Shown here: one piece after another, positions 20,440 through 28,284 of the stretch
How positions within the stretch are numbered: position 1 is the stretch's first letter
Layout: each line of letters starts with the position of its first letter
IMG/VR virus record: IMGVR_UViG_3300032334_002567
Location: 310,001 to 374,000 of that record
From: a virus
Direction: 5' to 3' (one strand)
Length of the DNA stretch: 64,000 nt
The notes under the pieces: generated by a model
What the model was told of the DNA's origin: nothing
Seen by the model: the letters and a program-made list of their open reading frames with translations, nothing else
The model's database searches: none
Position numbers and translations under genes: made by a program

Positions 20440-21320
20440 ACTGCGGCGTGTTTGACAGCATAGTTAATTACATCTTTTTTAATTTGTCTGATTCTTTCTT
20501 TGGATACATCAAAGATTTTGCCAACATCTTGTAGAGTCATGCCCTCTTCTTGGTCTATTCCAAAGTAATACTTCAAAATAGTAATTTTGGCATCGGCATT
20601 TTTCATATTGCTCCTAATAATTTCAAATACTCTTTCAACAACTTCCCTGTTATGTTTATTTTTTAATTCCACAACAGCAAAATCTTCTTTTTGTTGTTGT
20701 AAGGTTTCTGGTTCTTCTATTCCTGTGAATCGTTCTTCTAGCTTCCTATAGTTTGAGTAATCTCTATGGAGGTTTCTCTTAAGAACATTTACATAATAGG
20801 TGGAAAATTTAAAGTTGAGTCTATAATCGAAGTATTCGATAGACTTTAACATATGCATGTATGCGTTTGAAAAGAATTCGTCTCTTTGTGGTCCATCTTG
20901 TTCAGCAAATTTACTTACTTGCTTGACGATTAATCTCATATTGGATTTAAGTAGAATGTTTCTTACTTCTTGTAGTTTGTTAATGGTATCCTCTATTTCT
21001 AAGAGGCTTTTCTCTCTAAGTCTTTCCAACTTCACGGGGGGAGATTGCTTAGGAGATTTGTTGTCTTTTGGTTTCTCAAATCCTGTGGTTAGTTTTTTAA
21101 GTCTATATTTCAAGTAATTGTATTTGCGAAAAAGGTGGTATTCTTGTTCTTTCTTCAACAGGGGAGAACAGTTTAGAATGTTGTTATGATCGACTTTGTC
21201 ATAGCAAAGATTAACATCTGCCAATAATGGCTTTCTGTTGTTGCCCTCAAAAGATTTCTCGAAGAAAAATCTATCAGGAATGCATGAAATAATCTTTTCA
21301 AGTCTTTCATTCTTGGTCAT
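20421..21320 (-). CDS. Sigma-70 family RNA polymerase sigma factor (299 aa)
   Basis: The start at 21320 has GGAG six bases upstream; an ATG four codons earlier has no usable spacing. Region 2 is visible (SNMRLIVKQVSKFAE... SIEYFDYRLNFKFSTYYV) near residues 125-185, and region 4.2 as GMTLQDVGKIFDVSKERIRQIKKD near residues 265-285. It likely redirects host polymerase to a phage promoter class. It converges with mscL with 19 bases overlap and has its own sigma70-like promoter. No region 1.1. Confidence 0.85.
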   Translation of the reverse strand: MTKNERLEKIISCIPDRFFFEKSFEGNNRKPLLADVNLCYDKVDHNNILNCSPLLKKEQEYHLFRKYNYLKYRLKKLTTGFEKPKDNKSPKQSPPVKLERLREKSLLEIEDTINKLQEVRNILLKSNMRLIVKQVSKFAEQDGPQRDEFFSNAYMHMLKSIEYFDYRLNFKFSTYYVNVLKRNLHRDYSNYRKLEERFTGIEEPETLQQQKEDFAVVELKNKHNREVVERVFEIIRSNMKNADAKITILKYYFGIDQEEGMTLQDVGKIFDVSKERIRQIKKDVINYAVKHAAVYSPVL

Positions 21321-21358
21321 GCTTATCTCCATCCTTGGTTTAAAGAAAGGGGATTTTG

Positions 21359-21386
21359 ATTATAGCATGGAATTTTTGCTTGACAA
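21359..21386 (-). promoter_or_regulatory. sigma70-like promoter for the sigma factor gene
   Basis: On the minus strand, TTGTCA, a 16-bp spacer, TATAAT (21359-21364 is the -10). The expected start point lies about 30 bases upstream of the ATG at 21320. Confidence 0.65.
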
Positions 21387-21408
21387 GTTTGAGTTTCTTT
21401 AAATTAGA

Positions 21409-22182
21409 CTAAATTATAATTTTGCTTTTGCCATTTAGATACTTGCCATATAATTTTTGTGCTTCAAGGAATACTAATTTTTCTTGATGTGGCAGCCATT
21501 CAACCATTTTGTTTTCCATGATAATATCGTCTAACCTATAATGAAAATTTTCACACAACTCAAAAATGTAATCTTTTTTTCCCATGTAAAAGTTATCTAT
21601 GCCAAGGCAGTTAGTATTTGAGGTGAAAAGTATGTTCTGATTTTTGTAGCTTTTAGTAAAGTTTAGTAGATTATTGGCTTGAAATTGTTCTTCTTTTACG
21701 TCATTGTTTTGATAAACATTAAATATATCAAATCTTGTATTGACAACAGCTTTGTATCTTATTTTTGATTTTTGAGCTTTGTTGACTGCATGAAATATTC
21801 CGTACCACATTTTCTTCCAAGCAATCACTGGGCACCTACTTGCATAGTAGCGTTTAACAGGAGCAGGAAGAAAATTTGTGAGTTTTTCTCCTAAGTTTCC
21901 ATGGATTTCTCCATTTATTTGTATTTCACTATCATCTTCTATTGTTAGATCTTTTATATTTTTTAAATTTCTATCAAAGTAAGACATGATTAGTTCTTCT
22001 TTGATTTCATAAGTTGGAGATTGCAAGATTCTCCAACTTGATTCTGCTTCGTTTTTATTCCAAGTATGGATGAATATATCTAAATCAAAATTTTGTGATA
22101 GTTCGAATATAAAATCACTAAATTCTGTGTTTTTGGTCACTTCTCTTTCGTGTCCACGTATTAGAATAGCGATTTTTTCCAT
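21409..22182 (-). CDS. Glycosyltransferase-like protein (257 aa)
   Basis: Starts MEKIAILIRGHEREV, then LDIFIHTWNK near residue 34 and VNTRFDIF near residue 145, the layout of a family of sugar transferase-like proteins found in marine phages and capsule loci. The RFD motif may play the DxD role. No membrane segment. It lies three bases upstream of the DDAH-like gene's end on the same strand, so the two are one operon. Confidence 0.6.
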   Translation of the reverse strand: MEKIAILIRGHEREVTKNTEFSDFIFELSQNFDLDIFIHTWNKNEAESSWRILQSPTYEIKEELIMSYFDRNLKNIKDLTIEDDSEIQINGEIHGNLGEKLTNFLPAPVKRYYASRCPVIAWKKMWYGIFHAVNKAQKSKIRYKAVVNTRFDIFNVYQNNDVKEEQFQANNLLNFTKSYKNQNILFTSNTNCLGIDNFYMGKKDYIFELCENFHYRLDDIIMENKMVEWLPHQEKLVFLEAQKLYGKYLNGKSKIII

Positions 22183-22185
22183 AGT

Positions 22186-22980
22186 TTAGATTACCATAGT
22201 AAGGCATTTACAAGCTCCACCGGCCTTTATAAATTCACTCATATTTGTTTCGTGAACTTTGTAGCCTCTGCTCTCTAGCAATTCCTTGGTACTACTGCAT
22301 CCTGCCGGTATAACAATATTGTTTTCAATAAGAACTGCATTACAGGCAAACTTTAATGCATCTTCTTGTGCGACTTCTAGCAATTCAAACTTACTTCTTA
22401 AGAAAGAAATTTTGTCATCATCAAAAGCCTTTGGATATATCAAAATTTGCTTGTTATTTAAAGGACAGAAGCATGTATCTAAATGATAAAAATAAGGATC
22501 TACAAGATTGAGCCTTATACACTTAACGTGGTAGTCTAACAAAGATTGCCAAATTTCATGGTCATATGCTTCTTCGTCACTTCTGAAGCCGTAACCCATA
22601 AAGATGTACCGATCTTTTATCAGACAATCTCCAGCTCCTTCAAACCTTAAATTTTCAGGAAGCTCAAAAGTTTTACAATTATTGCTCAAGAACCAATTTT
22701 TGTAAAGTTGCTTTTCTGGGATTCTTTCTTTATATTTAAAATTTGAAAGTAAAATGTTGTTTTCAATTAATATTCCTGCATTGGCTGTAAAGACTATGTC
22801 TGGAAGCTTGTCGGCAGGGGGCATTCTAAGGACATTAACGTTCAAAGATTCTAGGATTGAAATTAAGTTTTGCCATTGTTGATTGGCTAGTTCTTGGTTT
22901 ACCTTTTTTTCTAGGCTCATCCAAGGGTTAATTTCATAGTCAATTTGATAAAAAGATGGATCACAAGTAAGTATATTCAT
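22186..22980 (-). CDS. DDAH/amidinotransferase superfamily enzyme (264 aa)
   Basis: The order of motifs fits the guanidino-group-modifying superfamily (DDAH, arginine deiminase): DIVFTANAG at residues 61-69, FEGAGD at 113-118, YHLDTC with His166, and the C-terminal GGACKCLT with candidate nucleophile Cys259. Length matches DDAH. The likely reaction is hydrolysis or transfer of the amidino group of arginine or a methylated arginine; substrate unknown. Unusual in a phage; a role in host arginine metabolism, or in countering arginine-derived signals, is inference. Confidence 0.8.
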   Translation of the reverse strand: MNILTCDPSFYQIDYEINPWMSLEKKVNQELANQQWQNLISILESLNVNVLRMPPADKLPDIVFTANAGILIENNILLSNFKYKERIPEKQLYKNWFLSNNCKTFELPENLRFEGAGDCLIKDRYIFMGYGFRSDEEAYDHEIWQSLLDYHVKCIRLNLVDPYFYHLDTCFCPLNNKQILIYPKAFDDDKISFLRSKFELLEVAQEDALKFACNAVLIENNIVIPAGCSSTKELLESRGYKVHETNMSEFIKAGGACKCLTMVI

Positions 22981-22994
22981 TGATAATATTATAG

Positions 22995-23264
22995 TTATGA
23001 ATTAGGTAATTTTATTACTTTCACAACAAGATCTCCACTACCTTTTATAATACGATGCCACTCATTCGCTTTTATCTTGATTTCTTGGTTTATAGGGATG
23101 GGCAGTTCATTTTCTCTCTGAAAAAGCCAATCATTTGTACCTATGGGAAATACAATTCTATCTTCTAGGTCTTTATGCCACTTTAGTTCACTAGAATCTA
23201 AATCCTTGGAAAAAGTTCTAATAAAAATATTTTCTAATTTTTTTTCTGAAAATGGAAGTTCCAT
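22995..23264 (-). CDS. Cupin-like small phage protein (89 aa)
   Basis: Start at 23264 with AAGGATATGTATT upstream; longer in-frame starts lack a site and would overlap the divergent gene. The pattern KWHKDLEDRIV...WLFQRENELPIPI...EWHRIIKGSGDLVVKV is one I know from cyanophage and T4-like hypothetical proteins: a small cupin-like fold with a conserved W-H and FQ-x-ENELP motif. Function is unknown. Confidence 0.7.
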   Translation of the reverse strand: MELPFSEKKLENIFIRTFSKDLDSSELKWHKDLEDRIVFPIGTNDWLFQRENELPIPINQEIKIKANEWHRIIKGSGDLVVKVIKLPNS

Positions 23265-23277
23265 AATACATATCCTT

Positions 23278-23883
23278 ATGAGTTTTAAAGAGTATATATC
23301 CAGCAAAAAAGTACAACCTATGGAATTATTAGAATCCATAGAAATTAGTGATAATTTGAAGTATCACTTAGAGAATAATATTTCCTTATGTGAAAATGTA
23401 TTCAGAGTTTATAGTGAAGCATATTTTAGTTTGATAAGAGAGGTCAGAGAACTTTATAATAAGGATATGATAGCTATTAACGATGAAGATGCAGAGTTGC
23501 TAGAAACTGACTTGGGTGAATTTATAGAATTAAATGGAGAGGTCATTTATTTTGATGCACCAATGTTAGAAGAGAGTGAAATAAATGAAGCTGAGGTGGC
23601 GGGTAAAAAAGTAAAACTTAATAAACCAACTAGAACTCCTGGTGGGCCAAAGAAATTCAAAGTACACGTAAAAACTTCTAGTGGTAGGATTAAAACTGTG
23701 CGGTTTGGAGACTCAAAAGCTTCAGGACTAACAATTAAAAACTCAAATCCCGCAAGAGCAAGAAGCTTTAGAGCAAGACATAAATGTAGTGAAAAGAAAG
23801 ATAGAACGACACCGGGCTATTGGTCTTGCAATGTGGGCAGGTATGCCAAGGCTCTTGGATTATCTTCGTCTAGACCTTGGTAA
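23278..23883 (+). CDS. Tagged phage protein with RARHKC...PGYWSC C-terminal motif (201 aa)
   Basis: Starts MSFKEYISSKK, matching the head-tag pattern, with LLE at about residues 17-19 as possible cleavage site. The C-terminal 80 residues follow a pattern I know from many T4-like and cyanophage proteins: KFKVHVKTSSGRIKTVRFGD, then KNSNPARARSFRARHKC and PGYWSC. Function of that domain is unknown; it is usually linked to virion proteins. It is divergent from the 22995 gene. Confidence 0.7.
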   Translation: MSFKEYISSKKVQPMELLESIEISDNLKYHLENNISLCENVFRVYSEAYFSLIREVRELYNKDMIAINDEDAELLETDLGEFIELNGEVIYFDAPMLEESEINEAEVAGKKVKLNKPTRTPGGPKKFKVHVKTSSGRIKTVRFGDSKASGLTIKNSNPARARSFRARHKCSEKKDRTTPGYWSCNVGRYAKALGLSSSRPW

Positions 23884-23885
23884 TT

Positions 23886-24830
23886 TTATTGCCAAGTAGG
23901 CATTAATATCTGCTTCTTTATCTTTTCTTTGTCAGTTACTTTTTGTTTAGTTTCTTTGTCGTTTATCGGTATTTCTTGAACAAATAAACTTCCAAAAAGT
24001 AAGTCTCCTAACATGCTATTATCAGGTAATGCCTTATAATAAGGTTGCTGTCCTCCGCCTTTGTGGTTGAGAGCAAATGCTTTTAAAAACTGTGCTATTG
24101 ATACGTTTTCTTTATCTTTTAAAGCGTCGTATGTAGTCTTGAATCTTAAAGCAAAAACGCCTCTAGTAGATAGCATTTCAGCACTAGAAGAACTAATAAT
24201 TAATGCTTCTTCATACGCCCCACTATCCTCTCCGTAGTCTATAGATTCATCTTTTCTAATATCAAATATGCCTATGAAAGGAAAGATAATTCTATTGTTT
24301 TTACTTGGTAGCTCTGGGAGGAATGCGATCCCTTTCTCAATCTCTAGATTTCTTAACAATTCCCCATTCTCTTTAAATCCTTCTTGTATTCCACCTTGGG
24401 CATGACAAGTATCAATTAGCACTATCAACCTTTTAACTTTTTTGGATTTAGCTATCGATTCTAGTGCTTTGCTGAATTTAAAACTACCGCCTCTTGCTTG
24501 CATACCAAAATTATTTCTACTACCGCCTCCATGACCATTTAAATATAATAAAAGTGTAGATCTATCTGTTATTTTTTTTGATGTTTCTGTAATTGTTGAG
24601 TATATTTGCTGGGAAGAAACATTATGATGCCGTTCCGATTTAAAACCAAGTTTCTTATCTTTAAATACAGATTCCATTAAGTCTAAATTCTTTGTTCTTC
24701 CCCCTTCATCTGACATGGTGAAGAGCAGAGCTATGTTATTTTCAAGAGGATCGTACGCCATACCGGTTTCAACCTCTTGTCCATAACAAGTAGATGTAAA
24801 AAGTAACAACAGTATTAAAATATTTTTCAT
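23886..24830 (-). CDS. Secreted caspase-like (C14) protease (314 aa)
   Basis: A clear signal peptide (KNILILLLLFTSTCYGQ) is followed by a caspase-fold domain: LLYLNGHGGG with catalytic His100 and LIVLIDTCHAQGG with catalytic Cys142, preceded by the usual strand and helix order. Later SSSSAEMLSTRGVF fits the region after the large subunit. The start overlaps the previous stop as ATGA, so it is coupled to the 24827 gene. Such proteases are known in bacteria but hardly in phages. The target could be an envelope protein. The dyad is intact, so it is probably active. Confidence 0.85.
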   Translation of the reverse strand: MKNILILLLLFTSTCYGQEVETGMAYDPLENNIALLFTMSDEGGRTKNLDLMESVFKDKKLGFKSERHHNVSSQQIYSTITETSKKITDRSTLLLYLNGHGGGSRNNFGMQARGGSFKFSKALESIAKSKKVKRLIVLIDTCHAQGGIQEGFKENGELLRNLEIEKGIAFLPELPSKNNRIIFPFIGIFDIRKDESIDYGEDSGAYEEALIISSSSAEMLSTRGVFALRFKTTYDALKDKENVSIAQFLKAFALNHKGGGQQPYYKALPDNSMLGDLLFGSLFVQEIPINDKETKQKVTDKEKIKKQILMPTWQ

Positions 24831-25873
24831 ATTATTGGTGTTTGGAAGGATGGCCCCGAATATAAAGAGCCATTGTAGCCGGGAATTTGTTTTATTTTTT
24901 CTTCATATTTGTCTAGATGATTCATCGACTGTTTTTTATCTATCAATTCTTTTATATAGTTAAGATTATGTGTAACTATTTGAGGAAAATTAGTAGGTGA
25001 TTGCAGGTTCTCAAGCGGTATGTTTCTGCTTCTAATTATCCTAAAACTTCTTGGTCTGAATTTATTAACTGCGTTTAACTCTTCATGCAGAGTGTATAAA
25101 TCCACTAAAATATGCATATCTTCTGATATTGGATTTCTTTTAAATGTTATTTTTTCAACAACTGCGAGGTCTCTTCCGTTTATCACAAATTTTCCAATTA
25201 TATTTTGTTCGGGGAAAATTTTTCTAATTTTTAAGAGTTGTTTTCTTAGCTCTTGTTTCTCAAATCTAGCTTCTTCTATATCTTGCTTGTGATATTCTTT
25301 TCTTTGTTCGATGTATTCTTTTAAGTGGTCATTTTTTGCTAGTTTAAGTAATCTTTCAATAAAAGGTTTCCTTAAATACACTCTGGTGTTTGATATATGA
25401 CTTTTTTCTGGCTCATTCTGTACGATTTCCATATCGGTTAGTTTTGATATGAAAGTGTGGTATACTAGTAGCATATCTTTCTCATAAGGGGAAAAAGATA
25501 TGCCATCTACACGTTTGGTGTCAATCAATTTCTTAATACCAAACATAATTTTTTCATATATCGCATTAGATTGAGAGTTACTTCTTGTTGCACTGTAGGT
25601 GTTATCTTTTAAGAAGTCGATTTGATATATATTTTCTAAAATACTATTAGGATCTTCTATCCCACTATCCATCATTGCATCCTCAAGACCTCCAGCTATT
25701 GTGCTACCTTTTTGCATCTTTACAACATATTTTGATTTTGAAACATCATCTATGAATTCATATTCATATCCTTCTTTGTTTCCAAAATATGTAGGAATTA
25801 ACTCGATGTGACTAGTATCTGCGTTTACTAAATCTCTTATTTCAAAAATATAGAAAAATTCTTTAAAATTCAT
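24827..25873 (-). CDS. Tagged protein of unknown function (348 aa)
   Basis: I use ATG at 25873; the frame also has a TTG two codons earlier. The N terminus MNFKEFFYIFEIRD matches the head-tag pattern with IFE as possible cleavage site. The middle is mostly helical with many charged residues (RKEYHKQDIEEARFEKQELRK). It is translationally coupled to the caspase-like gene, which suggests they work together. A cyanophage-like structural ejection protein is possible. No domain recognised. Confidence 0.65.
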   Translation of the reverse strand: MNFKEFFYIFEIRDLVNADTSHIELIPTYFGNKEGYEYEFIDDVSKSKYVVKMQKGSTIAGGLEDAMMDSGIEDPNSILENIYQIDFLKDNTYSATRSNSQSNAIYEKIMFGIKKLIDTKRVDGISFSPYEKDMLLVYHTFISKLTDMEIVQNEPEKSHISNTRVYLRKPFIERLLKLAKNDHLKEYIEQRKEYHKQDIEEARFEKQELRKQLLKIRKIFPEQNIIGKFVINGRDLAVVEKITFKRNPISEDMHILVDLYTLHEELNAVNKFRPRSFRIIRSRNIPLENLQSPTNFPQIVTHNLNYIKELIDKKQSMNHLDKYEEKIKQIPGYNGSLYSGPSFQTPII

Positions 25874-25925
25874 ATACAAGCTTAAGCAAAGGTAATATGC
25901 TTATATAGAAATGTTTAAACTTATT

Positions 25926-26546
25926 TTAAATTAACATATCAGATATTTCTTTGTTTGTTAATACGTTGACAATCTTAATCAGTTGGTCTAAATTAAGGTC
26001 TGTTTTTAGATCAATTGAGTCGCAATAAGCTCTATGGATAGCATTTGCAGAAAATTGTTCTGGGGAATTAAGGACTACTGAAGATAAAGCTGGGAAGGCA
26101 CAATCTAATCCTTCTTCCTCTTCATCAGCTGTTTGCAATTTTGTGTGAAGATTATAGGCTGATTCTTTTGAAGTGTCTTTACCGCTTAAGTAAGACAAAG
26201 CCCAATTTTTAAACTCTTCATTTTTAACAAGGCTGTATGCACACAATATGGCCAGCGTTATTCTCTTCTCTGGTACTGGAAAATTTATATCGTGCTTTTT
26301 TATTGTTTTGACTTTAGAGCATTTACTTCTTAAACCGCCATCCAATACATCTGACAGCGTTTCAACGCTCCATAATATTTTGTCGAAAGCCGTTTCTTCA
26401 TAAAATGGATATAGATAAACAGCCTTTTCGGGAGAGTCATATATGGTAAAATAATAATTGGAATTTAACTCTTCATTTGTAACCTCTTCTCCCCATAGAA
26501 TGTCTCTTTCTGTCTTATTATCATTTTTTGTAATTAAAAAATACAT
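25926..26546 (-). CDS. Acidic protein of unknown function (206 aa)
   Basis: GGTGGAAATAA precedes the ATG. The first 60 residues (YFLITKNDNKTERDILWGEE) show beta strands; a helical region with VPEKRITLAILCAYSLV follows. The pattern resembles DUF7666-like phage proteins in outline only. It starts directly after the stop of the 26547 microprotein gene. Confidence 0.6.
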   Translation of the reverse strand: MYFLITKNDNKTERDILWGEEVTNEELNSNYYFTIYDSPEKAVYLYPFYEETAFDKILWSVETLSDVLDGGLRSKCSKVKTIKKHDINFPVPEKRITLAILCAYSLVKNEEFKNWALSYLSGKDTSKESAYNLHTKLQTADEEEEGLDCAFPALSSVVLNSPEQFSANAIHRAYCDSIDLKTDLNLDQLIKIVNVLTNKEISDMLI

Positions 26547-26681
26547 TTATTTCCACCATTTATTAAGCATATAGTTTAGTGCTGCGTATAGGCTTGGGCC
26601 TATAAACAATAGGTCCATAAGGTCAAAATGAAAATGAGTACAGGGACACAGCCCAACTAAATGCAGGATATAGTTTATCAT
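26547..26681 (-). CDS. 44-residue hydrophobic protein, possibly leaderless
   Basis: ATG at 26681 lies six bases after the -10 of the promoter at 26688-26715, so the mRNA would begin at or near the start codon. The product (MINYILHLVGLCPCTHFHFD then LMDLLFIGPSLYAALNYM) has one or two membrane segments and an HFHFD motif. Its stop touches the ATG of the 25926 gene. Confidence 0.5.
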   Translation of the reverse strand: MINYILHLVGLCPCTHFHFDLMDLLFIGPSLYAALNYMLNKWWK

Positions 26682-26687
26682 AGTTTT

Positions 26688-26715
26688 ATTTTACCAAAAA
26701 ACATGATTATGTCAA
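26688..26715 (-). promoter_or_regulatory. sigma70-like promoter
   Basis: On the minus strand, TTGACA, 16-bp spacer, TAAAAT (26688-26693 is the -10). A consensus -35 in the divergent gap between 26681 and 26761. Confidence 0.65.
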
Positions 26716-26760
26716 CAAAAAAAATGAAAAAAACGATATGTAGGATCACTAGATATTGTT

Positions 26761-27492
26761 ATGCGCTTGGCAATAATCACGCTTATGTTAACCTTTAATG
26801 TAGCTTGTGGTGGAACTATCGATCCTTCTACTCCTGATTCAAAATATGTGGAGTATGCCAAAGACTTCGAATGTATACTAAAAATATGTGGAAAAGATGA
26901 AAAAGATAGAAGTTACTGTGCTTCAGCAGTTGCTGTTGCCCCGCATTGGATCATGACCGCTGCTCATGTTGTGAAAGATGTGAAGTCAAGCTTTGTTGTA
27001 GTCAACCACAAAGTTTTTGAAGTAAAGAAAATAGTTTGCCATGATCAGTATGAAGAAAAAAACTATGGAACTTGTGATTTAGCTTTAGGCTATATTGAAG
27101 AAGATCTGGGGCTTAAGTTCTATCCAGAGATATATAAAAATCAGGATGAAGTAGGAAAGATTTGTTCTATTTCTGGTTACGGCATTACAGGTACCTTTAA
27201 TACGGGTGCAAAAAATAGTGACAACCAAAGACGAGCTGGATCTAATAAAGTCGAATCAATTGACAGAAAACTTCTAGTTTGCACTCCATCAAAAGAAAAT
27301 AGAACTTCTTTAGAATTTCTTATCGCACATGGCGATAGTGGAGGAGGCTTATTTATAGATGGAAAACTAGCGGGCATTAATTCTTGTGTAATGGCAACAG
27401 ACAAAAAGCCAGATTCAACTTATGGCGATGAGAGTGGTCACACAAGACTAAGTCTTTATAAGGATTGGATTAAAGAAGTCATGCAAAAATAA
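26761..27492 (+). CDS. Secreted trypsin-like serine protease, probable lipoprotein (243 aa)
   Basis: A signal sequence (MRLAIITLMLTFNVAC) ends in a lipobox-like cysteine at residue 16. The chymotrypsin-fold triad is complete: His69 in MTAAHVV, Asp106 in CDLAL, Ser193 in GDSGGG. Several extra cysteines could form disulfides in the periplasm. The product would sit in the envelope of the infected cell. Phage-encoded S1 proteases are rare; it lies about 2 kb from the caspase-like protease, so the two may act on the same envelope targets or on competing phages. Confidence 0.85.
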   Translation: MRLAIITLMLTFNVACGGTIDPSTPDSKYVEYAKDFECILKICGKDEKDRSYCASAVAVAPHWIMTAAHVVKDVKSSFVVVNHKVFEVKKIVCHDQYEEKNYGTCDLALGYIEEDLGLKFYPEIYKNQDEVGKICSISGYGITGTFNTGAKNSDNQRRAGSNKVESIDRKLLVCTPSKENRTSLEFLIAHGDSGGGLFIDGKLAGINSCVMATDKKPDSTYGDESGHTRLSLYKDWIKEVMQK

Positions 27493-27493
27493 A

Positions 27494-27937
27494 TTATACT
27501 TCCCAAGGAAATATAATCCATCCACTCTCGTAGTCTCTATCAATTTTTCTTGCTTTGTAATCTGAACAAAATCTCTGCCTAATATTGTGGAAAAGGCTGC
27601 AAGTTTTGATATCGGAAAAGTCTTTCTTTAAAGAATAAAAAACTTTTTCTAAAGTTTTTCCGCTATCACAAATGTCATCAACAACAAGCAATCTTGCATC
27701 CTTAGGTAGATCAACTATTTCTAGGGGATAAAATTCTTCTTTGCCATCTCTTAGTTGACAACTTATCACGCTTAAGGGCAAGTGCATTTTGTGACTCAAA
27801 GATACTGCTGGGACTAGTCCACCCCTTTTTATCCCAACAATAAATTGAGGCATCCACCTAGAATCATATATTTGTTTTATAATTAGTAAAATATCTTTGT
27901 CAAATTCTTCCCAAGAATAACGTATTTCTTTATTCAT
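27494..27937 (-). CDS. Phosphoribosyltransferase-like protein (147 aa)
   Basis: ATG at 27937 was chosen; an upstream TTG is four codons away. The product carries IVGIKRGGLVPAVSLS near residue 36 and the PRPP-binding loop LLVVDDICDSGKTL near residue 87, typical of type I purine phosphoribosyltransferases (hypoxanthine/xanthine/guanine). It probably salvages purines for phage DNA synthesis. It overlaps the end of the 27934 gene by four bases, in a four-gene operon. Confidence 0.8.
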   Translation of the reverse strand: MNKEIRYSWEEFDKDILLIIKQIYDSRWMPQFIVGIKRGGLVPAVSLSHKMHLPLSVISCQLRDGKEEFYPLEIVDLPKDARLLVVDDICDSGKTLEKVFYSLKKDFSDIKTCSLFHNIRQRFCSDYKARKIDRDYESGWIIFPWEV

Positions 27938-28284
27938 TTTATTTCCCAAGAAGCGTTTGGTCTCCTCAAGTTTTCTTTCTTTAAAGATTTACTGCAAGCT
28001 TCGGTAACGCTTGCTACTGATTTTTTTGCTTGCGACAAAGTATCTGCACTCCCCATATAGAATAGTTCTTTTGCAGAATGCAAATTTTCACAAGAATAAG
28101 GCAAGTCTATTTCTTCTTTTACCAGACCTTCCTTATTGTAGGTTTGATCTATGATTTTTGGGACATGATAACACGTAAAACACATTCTTGGGTAAAGATT
28201 GCCATCAACATAGGGCTTTGTTTTGTGGACCGTGGTGTGTATGTCCATTTTTTGATTACACAAAGAGCAGACGTCTTTTTTCAT
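27934..28284 (-). CDS. Zinc-finger-like protein (116 aa)
   Basis: Two cysteine pairs, CSLCNQK near residue 6 and CFTCYH near residue 35, form a likely zinc site. The C-terminal half is helical (LSQAKKSVASVTEACSKSL). The start overlaps the patatin gene's stop as ATGA and its end overlaps the phosphoribosyltransferase start, so it is translationally coupled both ways. Confidence 0.7.
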   Translation of the reverse strand: MKKDVCSLCNQKMDIHTTVHKTKPYVDGNLYPRMCFTCYHVPKIIDQTYNKEGLVKEEIDLPYSCENLHSAKELFYMGSADTLSQAKKSVASVTEACSKSLKKENLRRPNASWEIK

